64,000 bases of DNA from Pseudomonadota bacterium. GTDB taxonomy: Bacteria; Bdellovibrionota; UBA1018. The notes under the pieces are model-generated. The model saw nothing but the letters and a program-made list of their open reading frames with translations, was not told where the DNA came from and ran no database searches. This document shows, one piece after another, positions 25,663 through 35,731 of the stretch. How positions within the stretch are numbered: position 1 is the first letter of the stretch; the number at the start of each line of letters is the position of its first letter. The stretch covers positions 186,001 to 250,000 of the forward strand of contig JAIXQO010000002.1 in NCBI GenBank assembly GCA_027485695.1, written 5' to 3'. Both the position numbers and the translations under genes were made by a program.

Positions 25663-26480
25663 GCATGACATCACTCGCACTCGCCGCGCTGATCTTCTGC
25701 TCGCTGCTCATGGGGTTCAGTTGGTGGTCGGCCCGGCGTCTCGATAACTACAGCATTGTGGACGCAGTCTGGTCGCTCTCGTTCGCCATACTAGCTCCGG
25801 TCATCGCAGCACTGTCGGCAGGTCACCCGCTGCGACGCTTGGTGATCGCAACCTGCGTCCTCGTGTGGTCTTTGAGGCTGGGCATTCATCTCACCACGCG
25901 TATTTTCGGCCATCTTGAAAAAGAAGACACACGCTACCAGGAGCTCCGTCGTGAATATGGGAACCGAGTGGCCTTTCGGTTCTTCTTGTTCTACCAGATG
26001 CAAGCAGTATCGATTCCGATCCTCCTTCTCCCCGCACTGATCATCTCCGCCAACGCAGAAGAGATCGCGCATCCGCTGGAGTTTCTGGGCGTCGCGGTTT
26101 TCCTGATCGGTTGGATCGGAGAGTCCATCGCCGATCAACAACTGAAACGGTTCGTTCGCAATCCCGATAACCGTGGCCAGGTCTGCCAAGTGGGACTCTG
26201 GAACTATTCACGCCATCCGAACTATTTTTTCGAGGCGATGATTTGGTTGGGCTTAGGGATTTTCGCACTCCCCTCCCCGAATGGGATCTACGCGTGGATC
26301 TCGGTTGCGGTGATTTGGATACTGCTCTTAAAAGTAACCGGCGTTCCCTATGCCGAAAAACAGAGCCTCAAGTCCAAAGGTGATCTCTACCGAGAGTACC
26401 AACGAACAACGAACGCGTTTTTCCCAGGACCTAAGAAACGCCCATCCAGCGATAACCCACGCCGGGCTCCGTCTGAATAA
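25659..26480 (+). CDS. DUF1295 family, steroid 5-alpha-reductase-like membrane protein
   Basis: 273 residues with about six transmembrane helices. The C-terminal signature LWNYSRHPNYFFEAMIWLGL (residues 182-201) is the NADPH/lipid-binding region of the DUF1295, steroid 5-alpha-reductase and ICMT superfamily. Function is probably reduction or modification of a lipid in the inner membrane, and it is the last gene of the lipid operon. Its final 50 bases overlap the end of the convergent kdpE gene. Confidence 0.9.
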   Translation: MSMTSLALAALIFCSLLMGFSWWSARRLDNYSIVDAVWSLSFAILAPVIAALSAGHPLRRLVIATCVLVWSLRLGIHLTTRIFGHLEKEDTRYQELRREYGNRVAFRFFLFYQMQAVSIPILLLPALIISANAEEIAHPLEFLGVAVFLIGWIGESIADQQLKRFVRNPDNRGQVCQVGLWNYSRHPNYFFEAMIWLGLGIFALPSPNGIYAWISVAVIWILLLKVTGVPYAEKQSLKSKGDLYREYQRTTNAFFPGPKKRPSSDNPRRAPSE

Positions 26481-27138
26481 ACTCAGACGCCGAATCCAGC
26501 GTACGCAGTTTCTTGCGGAGCTGACCGACGTAGACTCGAAGATACTGAGTGTGCTCAACGGAATTTGGACCCCAGATCTCTTTCAAGAGCACGCGATGGG
26601 TGACCACCTTACCCGTCGATCGAACGAGAACCTTAAGAATATCGTATTCGGTTGAGGTGAGCTTGAGCAATGCTCCCCGAAACTTGATCGTGTGTGCAGA
26701 AAAATCCATCTCCCACTCTCCCGTGCGATAAACGGTGGTGACTGCATCAATTCGATCCGCATGGCGAAGCGCCACCCGAATTCTCGCCTGGAGCTCTGCA
26801 AGACTAAATGGCTTGGTCAAATAGTCGTCCGCCCCTCGATCGAGGGCGCGAACCTTGTCCTCGTCCGTCTCACGGGCCGTCAGCACGAGAATCGGCACGG
26901 TCATCCATTTGCGTAAATCGAGAAGCAGATCGGCTCCATCACGATCCGGCAGCCCCAAGTCCAAGATCACCAGTTCAGGACGAAACTCGATGGCCGCTTG
27001 ATGCCCCATCGCGGCGGTTTCCGCGATTCGGATGTCAAAACCTTGCTCACGAAGCGAAATCTCTAAGAATCGTGCGACCGACGCTTCGTCTTCTATAATC
27101 AGGCAACGGCGCTTAATCAGTGGTGATTCCGGACTCAT
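26431..27138 (-). CDS. kdpE: KdpE response regulator
   Basis: 235 residues: receiver domain with the phospho-acceptor in LVILDLGLPDRDG and conserved PILVLTARETDEDKVRALDRGADDYLTKPF, then an OmpR-type winged helix (LLKLTSTEYDILKVLV, GKVVTHRVLLKEIWG, LRVYVGQLRKKL). It activates the kdp operon when KdpD signals potassium limitation or osmotic stress. It overlaps kdpD by 4 bases. Its 3' end runs 50 bases into the convergent lipid operon. Confidence 0.95.
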   Translation of the reverse strand: MSPESPLIKRRCLIIEDEASVARFLEISLREQGFDIRIAETAAMGHQAAIEFRPELVILDLGLPDRDGADLLLDLRKWMTVPILVLTARETDEDKVRALDRGADDYLTKPFSLAELQARIRVALRHADRIDAVTTVYRTGEWEMDFSAHTIKFRGALLKLTSTEYDILKVLVRSTGKVVTHRVLLKEIWGPNSVEHTQYLRVYVGQLRKKLRTLDSASEFIQTEPGVGYRWMGVS

Positions 27139-29810
27139 CGCAAAACCTCGGGCGGAAGCGTTTCGGATGCGAACTCCAGAGTGAACTCGGCTCCAGGATT
27201 TCGGTTCGCGGCCTGGACGCTGCCGTCGTGCGCTTCGACGATGGATTTGACGATGGAGAGTCCCAGACCAACCCCACCGGAATCCGCCGAAGGATGAACT
27301 CGGTGAAAAGGCTCGAAGATCTTCTTGAGTTCAGTGTCGGGAACTCCCGGACCAAAATCCCGAACGCAGAGTCGCAAACGAGCCCCCTCCTCCTCCAATC
27401 GAACTTGAATCGGCTCGTCTGGCGGTGAATAACGGTGCGCGTTCACGAGCAAATTTAAGAACGCGTGTTCGAGTAGTTTTTCGTCCGCTCGCAAGTAAAG
27501 CTCGCGACCGGAATCCGGGACGACCCACTCGATTTTTCGATCTCCGAACGTGTCACTGTACCGATTGACCACCGAGCGGGCGAAATCGCCGAGATCAAAA
27601 AACTCTCGCTTCAACACGAGTGCCCCCGCCGAAATGCGGGACATATCGAGCAGGTTTTCAATCGTGTGGTGAAGGCGTGCGGACGCTTGTCGAATATCGT
27701 TCAACAACGCTTGTCGGTGGTCACTCTCCGTACCCGGTTTCGACAACAAACTCGATGCACCGACCAGGGTCGTCAGCGGCGTCCTGAGCTCATGTGAAAC
27801 CGAATTCAACAGTGCTTGGTGGAGTTTCTCCGAGCGTTCATAAATTTCGTTCTTGCGAGACGCGGATTCGAATTGCTCACGTTCAAGCGCGGTCGCCAAG
27901 TGCCCCGCAATGGTGTCGATCAAATTCTCTTGCTCGACCGACAAGGAACGCTGCAAATCATCAGGAAAAAGAACGAGTGCGCCTAAGCCACCCGATCGCC
28001 CCGGAAGCGGTACACAGAGACACTTGGCCGATACGAGCGTATCCGTCTTCCAGCCTGCTCGCTTGCCTTGTTCGAACGACCAAACGGCAACGGCGAAATC
28101 TTTGTCGTCAAGCGGATCGCCACCGCCGATTGGCGTGGGCGAAAGTTTTTTTTGCGAAACGCCCAAGACGACCGCTCGGCAAGGCAATACTTCTTGGATG
28201 CCTTGGGAACCCATTTCCGCGATCTCGCGTTCGGTTCGAACATCGGCGATCTTCTGGATCAATCGATAGAGCAAATTCGCTCGTTTCTCCCGAAGCGCAA
28301 GATCCGCCTCCTGCCGACGAATCCGAGATGCCAGGAGCCCCGCAGTCAATGCGACCGCAAAATACGCCACGATCATCATGACGTCTTCGAACTCCGATAT
28401 TGCAAACGTCAACGTCGGAGGAATGAAAAAATAGTTCCAAATCAACGCACTCAGGGCTGCGCCAAACAAGATCGGCCCGAGTCCCGCCAAAAACGCGACC
28501 GGCAGCAAAGCAAGCAGCAGCAAAAACCCGATGGTCTGGTAATTCGTAAAATGTCGAAATACGTAGTAAACGAAACCACAGGCCACCAAGTAGAGGAACG
28601 TTTTTAAGTAGCTTAAGAAGGGCGAGGTCCAGTCCGGCCAAGCCAAATGAAACCCGCGATAGATGGGTTTTCGTTTCTGTCGGATTACGTGGATGTCGAC
28701 TTCGCTTGTCTCTTGGGTGAGCAAGTCCAAAAGATTGCCGCCCGAGAAAAGGTCCCGGAACATCCGGCGATCGGGCCGTCCCATCACAATCTGAGTTACG
28801 TTTCGCTCGGATGCCACGCGACGGAGTGCTTTTGAAATGGAGCGCTCTCGAGTCGTCATCACCTCGGCGCCTAATTCACGCGCAAGGTTCAAATTCTTCA
28901 TGAGCATCTCATGATCGGCTGACTCGAGCTTGGCCTCCGACTCCACATAGAGCGCGATCCAGGGCGCGCCTAAAAGCTGAGCCATTCGTCTCGTACTTCG
29001 GATCAGACGAGCCGAAGACGGGCTGTAACTGACTGCCACGAGCAAACGCTCCCCTGCATTCCAAGGACCCGCGATTCCGCCCGACTGCATCCGCTCCAGA
29101 AGGTCTGCGTCTACACGCTCCGCTGTGAAACGAAGTGCCAGCTCTCGTAGCGCCGTGATTTTCTCGAGTTTGAAAAAGTTTTCTTGAGCACGATCTGCTC
29201 GTTCACCGGCGTAGATTTTACCCGCCTTCATCCGTCCGAGGAGCTCCTCAGGCGGCAGATCGATCAGTTCGATGGCCGATGCCTGTTCTAAGAATCGATC
29301 CGGAACCGTTTCACGAACCGGAACTCCAGAAATTTGATAGACGAGATCCGCGCGACTCTCCAAATGCTGGACGTTGAGAGTCGTGTAGACGTGAATCCCT
29401 GCATTCAGGATTTCTTGTACATCCTGATAGCGTTTAGGATGTCGGCTTCCGGGTGCGTTCGTATGCGCCAGTTCATCCACGAGTACGAGTTCAGGTTTCA
29501 ATTCGAGGATTCGATCGAGATCCATTTCTCCGAGTTGGCTCGTACCAGTGACCCACGCCCGCCGCGGAATGATCTCAAAACCTGCGAGCGCGGCCTCGGT
29601 ATCAGCCCGTCCATGGGTTTCTACAATGCCTACGACGACTCGTGCACCGGCCTGACGCTTGGTCGCTGCGGATTTAAGCATCGCGTAAGTCTTACCCACA
29701 CCCGGACACATTCCAAAAAACACGCGCAACTGACCGCGACTGCTTTTTACTTCTTCGTTTCGGATCCGCTCAAGGATCGCGTCTGGGTTCGGCCGATGAT
29801 CGCTCTCCAT
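27135..29810 (-). CDS. kdpD: KdpD osmosensitive K+ sensor histidine kinase
   Basis: 891 residues. N-terminal KdpD domain with Walker A GMCPGVGKT (residues 33-41) and LVDELAHTNAPGSRHPKRYQ; a universal-stress-protein-like domain (about 255-380, GERLLVAVSYSPSS); four transmembrane helices of the DUF4118 type (about 395-500); a GAF-like domain; then HisKA with SVSHELRTPLTTLVG (His around 665) and HATPase_c (LLVNAHRYSPPDEP, FGPGVPD, GVGLGLSIVKSIV). It phosphorylates KdpE at low K+. It lies 51 bases after kdpC, so it may be in the same transcript or have its own promoter in that gap. Confidence 0.96.
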   Translation of the reverse strand: MESDHRPNPDAILERIRNEEVKSSRGQLRVFFGMCPGVGKTYAMLKSAATKRQAGARVVVGIVETHGRADTEAALAGFEIIPRRAWVTGTSQLGEMDLDRILELKPELVLVDELAHTNAPGSRHPKRYQDVQEILNAGIHVYTTLNVQHLESRADLVYQISGVPVRETVPDRFLEQASAIELIDLPPEELLGRMKAGKIYAGERADRAQENFFKLEKITALRELALRFTAERVDADLLERMQSGGIAGPWNAGERLLVAVSYSPSSARLIRSTRRMAQLLGAPWIALYVESEAKLESADHEMLMKNLNLARELGAEVMTTRERSISKALRRVASERNVTQIVMGRPDRRMFRDLFSGGNLLDLLTQETSEVDIHVIRQKRKPIYRGFHLAWPDWTSPFLSYLKTFLYLVACGFVYYVFRHFTNYQTIGFLLLLALLPVAFLAGLGPILFGAALSALIWNYFFIPPTLTFAISEFEDVMMIVAYFAVALTAGLLASRIRRQEADLALREKRANLLYRLIQKIADVRTEREIAEMGSQGIQEVLPCRAVVLGVSQKKLSPTPIGGGDPLDDKDFAVAVWSFEQGKRAGWKTDTLVSAKCLCVPLPGRSGGLGALVLFPDDLQRSLSVEQENLIDTIAGHLATALEREQFESASRKNEIYERSEKLHQALLNSVSHELRTPLTTLVGASSLLSKPGTESDHRQALLNDIRQASARLHHTIENLLDMSRISAGALVLKREFFDLGDFARSVVNRYSDTFGDRKIEWVVPDSGRELYLRADEKLLEHAFLNLLVNAHRYSPPDEPIQVRLEEEGARLRLCVRDFGPGVPDTELKKIFEPFHRVHPSADSGGVGLGLSIVKSIVEAHDGSVQAANRNPGAEFTLEFASETLPPEVLR

Positions 29811-29861
29811 CTCTACCTCTCGCCCTATTGAATCACAAATTTCCGTTTTCGGTCACGAGGT

Positions 29862-30428
29862 TCATCGAGTGGAAACTTGGTCGAGTCGTTGATTCAACTC
29901 GAGCACGTTCACCGTGGGTTCCCCAAAAACACCCCATTGGCGAGGTTGTGCGACCTGATCGACGACCGCTTCGACCTGAGCGATCTCGATGCCTCGGGCC
30001 TCAGCTACGCGCCTGATCTGATAGCGAGTAGCCGCGACACTGATTTCGGGATCCATTCCGCTGGCCGATGCGAATAGTAGGTCCTGGGGAGGTTCCCCTG
30101 CTTGCGAGCCATGCGCTTGAATCAGGCGTTCTCTCCGTTCGTTGACCAGTTTTTGAAGAGCGATCGACGCGACACTGAGATTGGAACCCGCGGACGGCAA
30201 CGGCTGGTAATCGATCGCCGAAGGTCGCGGCCAGAAGTATCCCGGCTTTTCGAATTTCTGCGCGATGAGGCGAGATCCGATCGTTTTTCCGTTCACAGTG
30301 ATCCTGGAACCGTTTGCGGGATCTCTAAACAATGCTTGGGCGAGTCCCGTGACTGCAAGCGGATAAGCGACTCCGAGTAAGATCGTAAAGAAAAAGAACA
30401 ACTTGAGTGCAATTTTTGAATGGTTCAT
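29862..30428 (-). CDS. kdpC: KdpC, K+-transporting ATPase subunit C
   Basis: 188 residues, one N-terminal transmembrane helix (LKLFFFFTILLGVAYPLAVTG) and a periplasmic domain. Conserved family elements are NGSRITVNGKTIGSRLIAQ, GYFWPRPSAIDYQPLPSAGSNL and LFASASGMDPEISVAATRYQ followed by RRVAEARG. KdpC stabilises the KdpFABC complex and is needed for high-affinity K+ uptake. Normal length. It follows kdpB by 12 bases. Confidence 0.95.
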   Translation of the reverse strand: MNHSKIALKLFFFFTILLGVAYPLAVTGLAQALFRDPANGSRITVNGKTIGSRLIAQKFEKPGYFWPRPSAIDYQPLPSAGSNLSVASIALQKLVNERRERLIQAHGSQAGEPPQDLLFASASGMDPEISVAATRYQIRRVAEARGIEIAQVEAVVDQVAQPRQWGVFGEPTVNVLELNQRLDQVSTR

Positions 30429-30440
30429 CTGCAGTCTCCT

Positions 30441-32525
30441 TTAAACTAAGCCTAAGAACGTGACCAAAAGATCAATTGCCTTGATACCGACGAACGGGAC
30501 GACGATCCCGCCCAAGCCGTAAACCAGTAAGTTTCTCTGAAGCACGCGACTCGCTCCTTCCGCACGGTAGGGCACGCCCTTGAGCGCAAGCGGAATCAAA
30601 GCAACGATCACAAGCGCGTTGAAAATGACCGCACTCAAAATCGCACTTTCTGGAGAGTCTAGTCGCATCACGTTCAGGACACTCAGTGGACCCGTTTTTT
30701 GCCCCTGTAAAATGTAGAGCGTACTGAAGAGCGCCGGAAGTATCGCGAAATATTTGGCGACGTCGTTCGCAATACTGAACGTAGTGAGTGCCCCCCGGGT
30801 CATCAGGAGCTGCTTACCGATCTCGACGATCTCGATCAGTTTCGTGGGATTTGAGTCTAAATCCACCATATTGCCGGCTTCGCGAGCGGCTTGGGTGCCC
30901 GTGTTCATCGCTACTCCGACGTCGGACTGCGCGAGCGCAGGCGCATCGTTGGTGCCGTCACCCGTCATGGCGACCAAGTGACCACTCTCCTGCTCTTGGC
31001 GAATGCGTTTGAGTTTGTCTTCGGGAGTGGCTTGAGCCATGAAATCGTCGACCCCCGCTTCGGCCGCGATCGCGGCTGCAGTGAGTGGGTTGTCGCCCGT
31101 AATCATGACCGTGCGAATTCCCATTTTTCTCAGTTCGGCGAACCGTTCTTTGATCCCGCCTTTGACGACGTCCTTGAGTTGAATCACACCCAAAATAGAC
31201 TTGCCGTCGATCACGACGAGCGGGGTGCCGCCTTTTTTGGAGACGCCTTCGATGATGCCTGCCAAATCACTCGGAATTTTTCCACCCATCGACTGAGCGT
31301 AGCTCTGGATCGCGTCGCCTGAGCCTTTGCGAATCGATCGATCTTCCGACAAAAAATCTATTCCGCTCATGCGAGTCGTCGCCGAAAACGGAACGAATTT
31401 CACTTGGTGAGGCTGCAAGGTTTCGGCGCGCAGTGCATACTGTTCCTTAGCCAAAACCACGACCGAGCGACCTTCTGGCGTTTCATCGGCAAGCGATGCC
31501 AACTGCGCGGCCTGCGCCAGGCGTTCAATCGCCACACCTTGAACCGGTAGAAATGCCGAGGCCATACGATTACCGAGCGTGATCGTTCCCGTTTTATCGA
31601 GGAGAAGCACATCGACGTCACCGGCCGCTTCGACCGCGCGACCACTCATCGCAATCACGTTCCGACGAATCAGGCGATCCATTCCACTGATTCCAATGGC
31701 ACTGAGCAAACCTCCGATCGTCGTGGGGATCAGGCAAACAAGAAGCGCCACCAAAACGGGCACCGTGATGATCGCAGACATATCCTGACCTGCTGCCGCC
31801 GCGCTATAGTCCGCAAATGGTTTTAAGCTCATCACCGCGAGCATGAAAATGATCGTAAGCCCCGAGAGCACGATGCTGAGCGCGATCTCGTTTGGAGTTT
31901 TCTGCCGTTTAGCGCCCTCCACGAGCGCGATCATTCGGTCGAGGAAACTATGGCCTGGTTCAGCCGTGATCCGAATGACGACGCGGTCGCTGATCACTCG
32001 TGTTCCACCGGTAACCGCGCTTCGATCCCCGCCGGATTCGCGGATCACGGGAGCGGATTCACCTGTAATCGCGGATTCATCCACGCTCGCGACGCCTTCG
32101 ACCACTTCTCCATCTCCAGGAATGAGGTCCCCGGCCTCGCAGATCACTCGGTCGCCTTTGCGCAGTTCGACGGCGGACACCGTTTCTTCTCCGGCGCCTG
32201 AAACCCTGCGCGCGCGAGTCGTCGTCCTAGATTTTTTTAGGCTCGCGGCTTGCGCCTTGCCTCGCCCTTCGGCGAGTGCCTCGGCGAAATTCGCGAAGAT
32301 GACCGTAAACCAGAGCCAGACCGCGATTTGCAATTCAAACATTTTTGAACCAGATCCAATACCAAAGATCACATAGAACGTTGTCAACAACGCTCCGATC
32401 TCGGTCACGAACATCACTGGATTTTTGGCTTGGACACGAGGATCCAGTTTTAGGAGTGCATCGCGCATCGCCGGGAAAATCAGTTCTCGATTCAACCACG
32501 AAGACTTGTTTGTTTCGGTTGTCAT
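30441..32525 (-). CDS. kdpB: KdpB, P-type ATPase subunit of K+ transporter
   Basis: 694 residues. P-type ATPase marks are [15 protein letters not shown] (actuator), [15 protein letters not shown] (phosphorylated Asp), [12 protein letters not shown] (nucleotide site) and [22 protein letters not shown] (hinge). Hydrolyses ATP to drive uptake through KdpA. Full length compared with E. coli KdpB (682). Sits between kdpA (13-base gap) and kdpC. Confidence 0.97.
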   Translation of the reverse strand: MTTETNKSSWLNRELIFPAMRDALLKLDPRVQAKNPVMFVTEIGALLTTFYVIFGIGSGSKMFELQIAVWLWFTVIFANFAEALAEGRGKAQAASLKKSRTTTRARRVSGAGEETVSAVELRKGDRVICEAGDLIPGDGEVVEGVASVDESAITGESAPVIRESGGDRSAVTGGTRVISDRVVIRITAEPGHSFLDRMIALVEGAKRQKTPNEIALSIVLSGLTIIFMLAVMSLKPFADYSAAAAGQDMSAIITVPVLVALLVCLIPTTIGGLLSAIGISGMDRLIRRNVIAMSGRAVEAAGDVDVLLLDKTGTITLGNRMASAFLPVQGVAIERLAQAAQLASLADETPEGRSVVVLAKEQYALRAETLQPHQVKFVPFSATTRMSGIDFLSEDRSIRKGSGDAIQSYAQSMGGKIPSDLAGIIEGVSKKGGTPLVVIDGKSILGVIQLKDVVKGGIKERFAELRKMGIRTVMITGDNPLTAAAIAAEAGVDDFMAQATPEDKLKRIRQEQESGHLVAMTGDGTNDAPALAQSDVGVAMNTGTQAAREAGNMVDLDSNPTKLIEIVEIGKQLLMTRGALTTFSIANDVAKYFAILPALFSTLYILQGQKTGPLSVLNVMRLDSPESAILSAVIFNALVIVALIPLALKGVPYRAEGASRVLQRNLLVYGLGGIVVPFVGIKAIDLLVTFLGLV

Positions 32526-32538
32526 AAATTTCTCCCAA

Positions 32539-34230
32539 TTAAAACGCTTGGCCGCGAATCATCATCAAGTGTTCAATCACCGGCCCAAGCGAGAGCGCAG
32601 GTAAGAACGTCAGAGCACCCACGATCAAAATCACGGCGATTAACAGGGCCGCAAAAATACTCGTATCGACTTGGAACGTACCCGAAGACGGTGGCGAAAC
32701 TTTTTTAGCCGCGAGTCCACCGGCAACCGCCAAGATCGGAACAATGATCGCGAATCGGCCGACGATCATCGCCACCGATAGCATCAAATTATAGAACGGC
32801 GTATTGGCACTGAGACCCGCAAACGCGCTGCCGTTGTTGGCGGCGGCTGAGGTGAACGCATAGAGGATCTCCGAGAAACCATGAGGACCTTTGGACGCTA
32901 GTCCCGCAAGCCCGGCCGGCGCGATCGCGGCGATCGCGGTACCCAGCAAGATCGTCGCACAAGGAGCGATCACGGCCAGGATCACGAGCATCATCTCACG
33001 TGCCTCGACTTTCTTACCTTGGTATTCCGGCGTTCGGCCGACCATCAAACCGGAGATGAACACCGTCAGCAGCACAAAAAGCATCATCCCGTAGAATCCA
33101 GCACCCACGCCCCCGATCACGATCTCTCCGAGCATCATATTGAGCATCGCAATGCCGCCCGAGAGCGGCGAGAGTGAGGAGTGCATGGCGTTGACCGCTC
33201 CGCAAGAGGCTGAAGTCGTCACACTCGAGAAAAGCACGCTGTTCATGACCCCAAAACGGGTTTCCTTTCCTTCCATCAGTGCGCTCATTCCAAGAATCGG
33301 ATTAGACGAATACTCCGATACGAGCGAAAGCGATGTGAGTGTGATGAACAAAACCATCATGACACCGAACAGGATCCAGCCATGTTTACGCGCGCGCGCG
33401 ATCGTTCCATAGGTGTAAGTCAGTCCAGCGCCGATCGCAAAAATCGAGACCATCTGAAGGAAATTCGAGAGTGCGGTTGGATTTTCAAACGGATGTGCAG
33501 CGTTCGCATTGAAAAAACCACCCCCATTCGTTCCGAGCATCTTAATCGCGACTTGAGAGGCGGCTGGACCGAGAGGAATTGTTTGGCTTGCACCTTCCAT
33601 CGTCAGCACGCTCATGGCAGGCGCGAATGTTTGAACGACACCTTGGCTCACCAGGATCAGCGCGAAGATCAATGACAGAGGCAAAAGCAGATAAACCGAG
33701 CAACGAATCAAATCGACCCAGAAATTTCCGATGGTTCCCGACGAACGACGAGCTAGGCCCCTCATGAGAGCGACTGCGACCGCGATTCCCGTGGCCGCGC
33801 TCAGAAAATTCTGTACGGTCAATGCGACCATCTGGGTGAAATAGCTCATGGTGACCTCGCCTGAGTACCCTTGCCAGTTGGTATTCGTCACGAAGCTTAC
33901 GGCGGTATTCAAGGCGGAGTGCCAAGATACGTTCGGCAATCCACCCGGATTAAGCGGAAGGCTCGCCTGAATCATTTGCACAGCGATGACGAAAATAATT
34001 CCAATCGCGTTAAAAACAAGCAACGCGATGGAATAATCTTTCCATCCCATTTCTTGATTCGGATCTATACCTGAAACGCGATAGGTCACGCGCTCTAAAC
34101 CACCCAAAACGGCGTGCAGTCGAGTCTTGCGACCCTCGAATACCTGGGCCATGAATTCGCCCAAAATCGGCGTGATCGCCACGACTGCGACTACGAAAAG
34201 CAATAGCTGAAAAACGTCAAATCCGTTCAT
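32539..34230 (-). CDS. kdpA: KdpA, K+-binding channel-like subunit
   Basis: 563 residues with about ten transmembrane helices. Selectivity-filter loops of the SKT superfamily are visible, for example [49 protein letters not shown] and [13 protein letters not shown]. It binds and translocates K+ and passes it to KdpB. Length equals the E. coli protein. kdpF ends 9 bases upstream. Confidence 0.97.
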   Translation of the reverse strand: MNGFDVFQLLLFVVAVVAITPILGEFMAQVFEGRKTRLHAVLGGLERVTYRVSGIDPNQEMGWKDYSIALLVFNAIGIIFVIAVQMIQASLPLNPGGLPNVSWHSALNTAVSFVTNTNWQGYSGEVTMSYFTQMVALTVQNFLSAATGIAVAVALMRGLARRSSGTIGNFWVDLIRCSVYLLLPLSLIFALILVSQGVVQTFAPAMSVLTMEGASQTIPLGPAASQVAIKMLGTNGGGFFNANAAHPFENPTALSNFLQMVSIFAIGAGLTYTYGTIARARKHGWILFGVMMVLFITLTSLSLVSEYSSNPILGMSALMEGKETRFGVMNSVLFSSVTTSASCGAVNAMHSSLSPLSGGIAMLNMMLGEIVIGGVGAGFYGMMLFVLLTVFISGLMVGRTPEYQGKKVEAREMMLVILAVIAPCATILLGTAIAAIAPAGLAGLASKGPHGFSEILYAFTSAAANNGSAFAGLSANTPFYNLMLSVAMIVGRFAIIVPILAVAGGLAAKKVSPPSSGTFQVDTSIFAALLIAVILIVGALTFLPALSLGPVIEHLMMIRGQAF

Positions 34231-34239
34231 GACTGACTC

Positions 34240-34323
34240 CTAGAATTTTTCCGGATTGAAAAGCGCGTAGACGAGATATCCAAGCGTGAGAACTCCAACG
34301 ACACCCGCGATCACGAAACCCAT
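34240..34323 (-). CDS. kdpF: KdpF small stabilising peptide
   Basis: A 27-residue open frame from the ATG at 34323 to a TAG at 34240, beginning MGFVIAGVVGVLTLGYLVYA. One hydrophobic helix followed by an LFNPEKF-like tail matches KdpF (E. coli 29 residues, GYLVYALINAEAF). It lies exactly where kdpF belongs, 9 bases before kdpA and 14 after the porin gene. KdpF is an inner-membrane peptide that stabilises the KdpABC complex. Confidence 0.9.
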   Translation of the reverse strand: MGFVIAGVVGVLTLGYLVYALFNPEKF

Positions 34324-34337
34324 AGATGCACTCCTTG

Positions 34338-35423
34338 CTAAAAACGATAAGAGACTGAGGTGACGAAGAACGCCTGATTCTGCCGTTCCCCACTGCGCGT
34401 CGGGAATACGTCGTCGTCCGCTTGAAACCCGCGAATCTCATTCCTGAACAAAAATCCAGTCTCGGGTTCGAGATCTACCCCCAGTGACGCGCCCCAAACT
34501 CGAAACGAACGACCATTCGGCGTATTCGTGACTAAAATTCGATGTCCATCCTCGTAACGTTCACCACGAGCAGAGATCGCTAGATTCGCCGTCAGCTTCT
34601 TGCGAACAATGAGTGTCGCACCTTTCCAATGACCAGCCTCACCGGTCGGTGCTTGGTCTTGAAATCCGATATCTGCTTGCGCCAGAAACGTCCAAGTCGC
34701 ATTCGGCTGAAACGAAACCACTCCATCATGAAAATGCCGAAACGAGCTCTCGCGGCCGATAAACGTATTATAAGTCCATTTCCACTCCGGGTTCGGCGCA
34801 TAAGAGAGTTGTGTTCCCAACGCCAGATTCTGATTGGACTCTGAAATATTCTGCCAGCCGTTCAGGATCTGAACTTGCGCGGACCATCGATCGTCAAATG
34901 AATGAGAAAGCCGCACGCCGGATTGATAGTACGGCGAATAGTCAGCGACGAGCGAACGCGTGTAAGTCGGGTTGTCGCTGGAGATGAAACTTTCGGCACC
35001 GATATGAGAGAAAAATATTCCGGCGTCAATCCAGGTCTTATCCGCGATCCGATACCCGGCGAAGGCCTCCTGGACGTTTCTCGAGAGTGACGGACCGGAG
35101 TAACTGCCGTTCGATGGCTCTCCTGCATAGTTTGCCTGAACCGATGTACCGGCCTGAATCGCGAGGCGCCCACGGGTGCGCTCACGATTGATTTTGGCCT
35201 CTAAAAAGGCCAGGTTCACGTTCATTTCATGATGACGGGCTGGTTGCGTCGTATAGGATCGGTCGAAACCGCGAGGGCGCGAAAAATCGTACGCGAAGTA
35301 AGTATCAACGAACCCTCCCCATTGGACGGGACTCACATCGTCCGCGGGCGCATAAAAGGGGATGGTACCTGCGAAAAACGCAAGCAGCCACCGGGGGTTT
35401 TGCAGAATAGAATCAGTTCTCAT
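34338..35423 (-). CDS. Outer-membrane porin in the kdp operon
   Basis: 361 residues. A signal-like N-terminus (hydrophobic WLLAFFAGTIPFYAPADD) precedes a beta barrel of many amphipathic strands, opening with VQWGGFVDTYFAYDFSRP and ending in VSYRF, the C-terminal aromatic residue used by the Bam machinery. It resembles the putative beta-barrel porin-2 (OmpL-like) group. Lying directly before kdpF and sharing a 4-base overlap with the small secreted gene upstream, it should be induced together with the K+ pump and may admit K+ through the outer membrane. Confidence 0.85.
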   Translation of the reverse strand: MRTDSILQNPRWLLAFFAGTIPFYAPADDVSPVQWGGFVDTYFAYDFSRPRGFDRSYTTQPARHHEMNVNLAFLEAKINRERTRGRLAIQAGTSVQANYAGEPSNGSYSGPSLSRNVQEAFAGYRIADKTWIDAGIFFSHIGAESFISSDNPTYTRSLVADYSPYYQSGVRLSHSFDDRWSAQVQILNGWQNISESNQNLALGTQLSYAPNPEWKWTYNTFIGRESSFRHFHDGVVSFQPNATWTFLAQADIGFQDQAPTGEAGHWKGATLIVRKKLTANLAISARGERYEDGHRILVTNTPNGRSFRVWGASLGVDLEPETGFLFRNEIRGFQADDDVFPTRSGERQNQAFFVTSVSYRF

Positions 35424-35731
35424 TTTTTATCTCCCGTGATTTGGGCTGGCAGTTCGATCTGACAACGGCGAAGTTCGGATTCCGCAGCGAGCCAAACCGC
35501 GATTTGTGGTTTGCAGGACTCAGGTAGCGACTTCGGAGCCGGACGAGCGGCCATTTCCGCAGTGCCTTGGATACAAGACCGCATACGATCGATCTCGGCT
35601 TGCGATGTCTTGTTTTCTTGCTCGCAAGATTCTCGAAAAGGCCCGCTCGCATAGCTAAATCCGCTCGAAACTGCCCAGATGCCAATCAAGCGGCAGGCAT
35701 GCCGGAGTTTCGGAAATCGACCCGTTTTCAT
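35420..35731 (-). CDS. Small secreted Cys-containing protein heading the kdp operon
   Basis: 103 residues from the ATG at 35731. The open frame reaches 36016 but the upstream part runs antisense through the small peptide gene, and a signal-peptide-like sequence starts at 35731 (KLRHACRLIGIWAVSSGFSYASG). The mature part has four cysteines (ESCEQEN, RSCIQG, ESCKPQ, RRCQIE) and is helical, like a small disulfide-linked helical hairpin of the coiled-coil CX9C style. No family recognised. It overlaps the porin gene by 4 bases, so it is part of the kdp transcript. Confidence 0.65.
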   Translation of the reverse strand: MKTGRFPKLRHACRLIGIWAVSSGFSYASGPFRESCEQENKTSQAEIDRMRSCIQGTAEMAARPAPKSLPESCKPQIAVWLAAESELRRCQIELPAQITGDKK

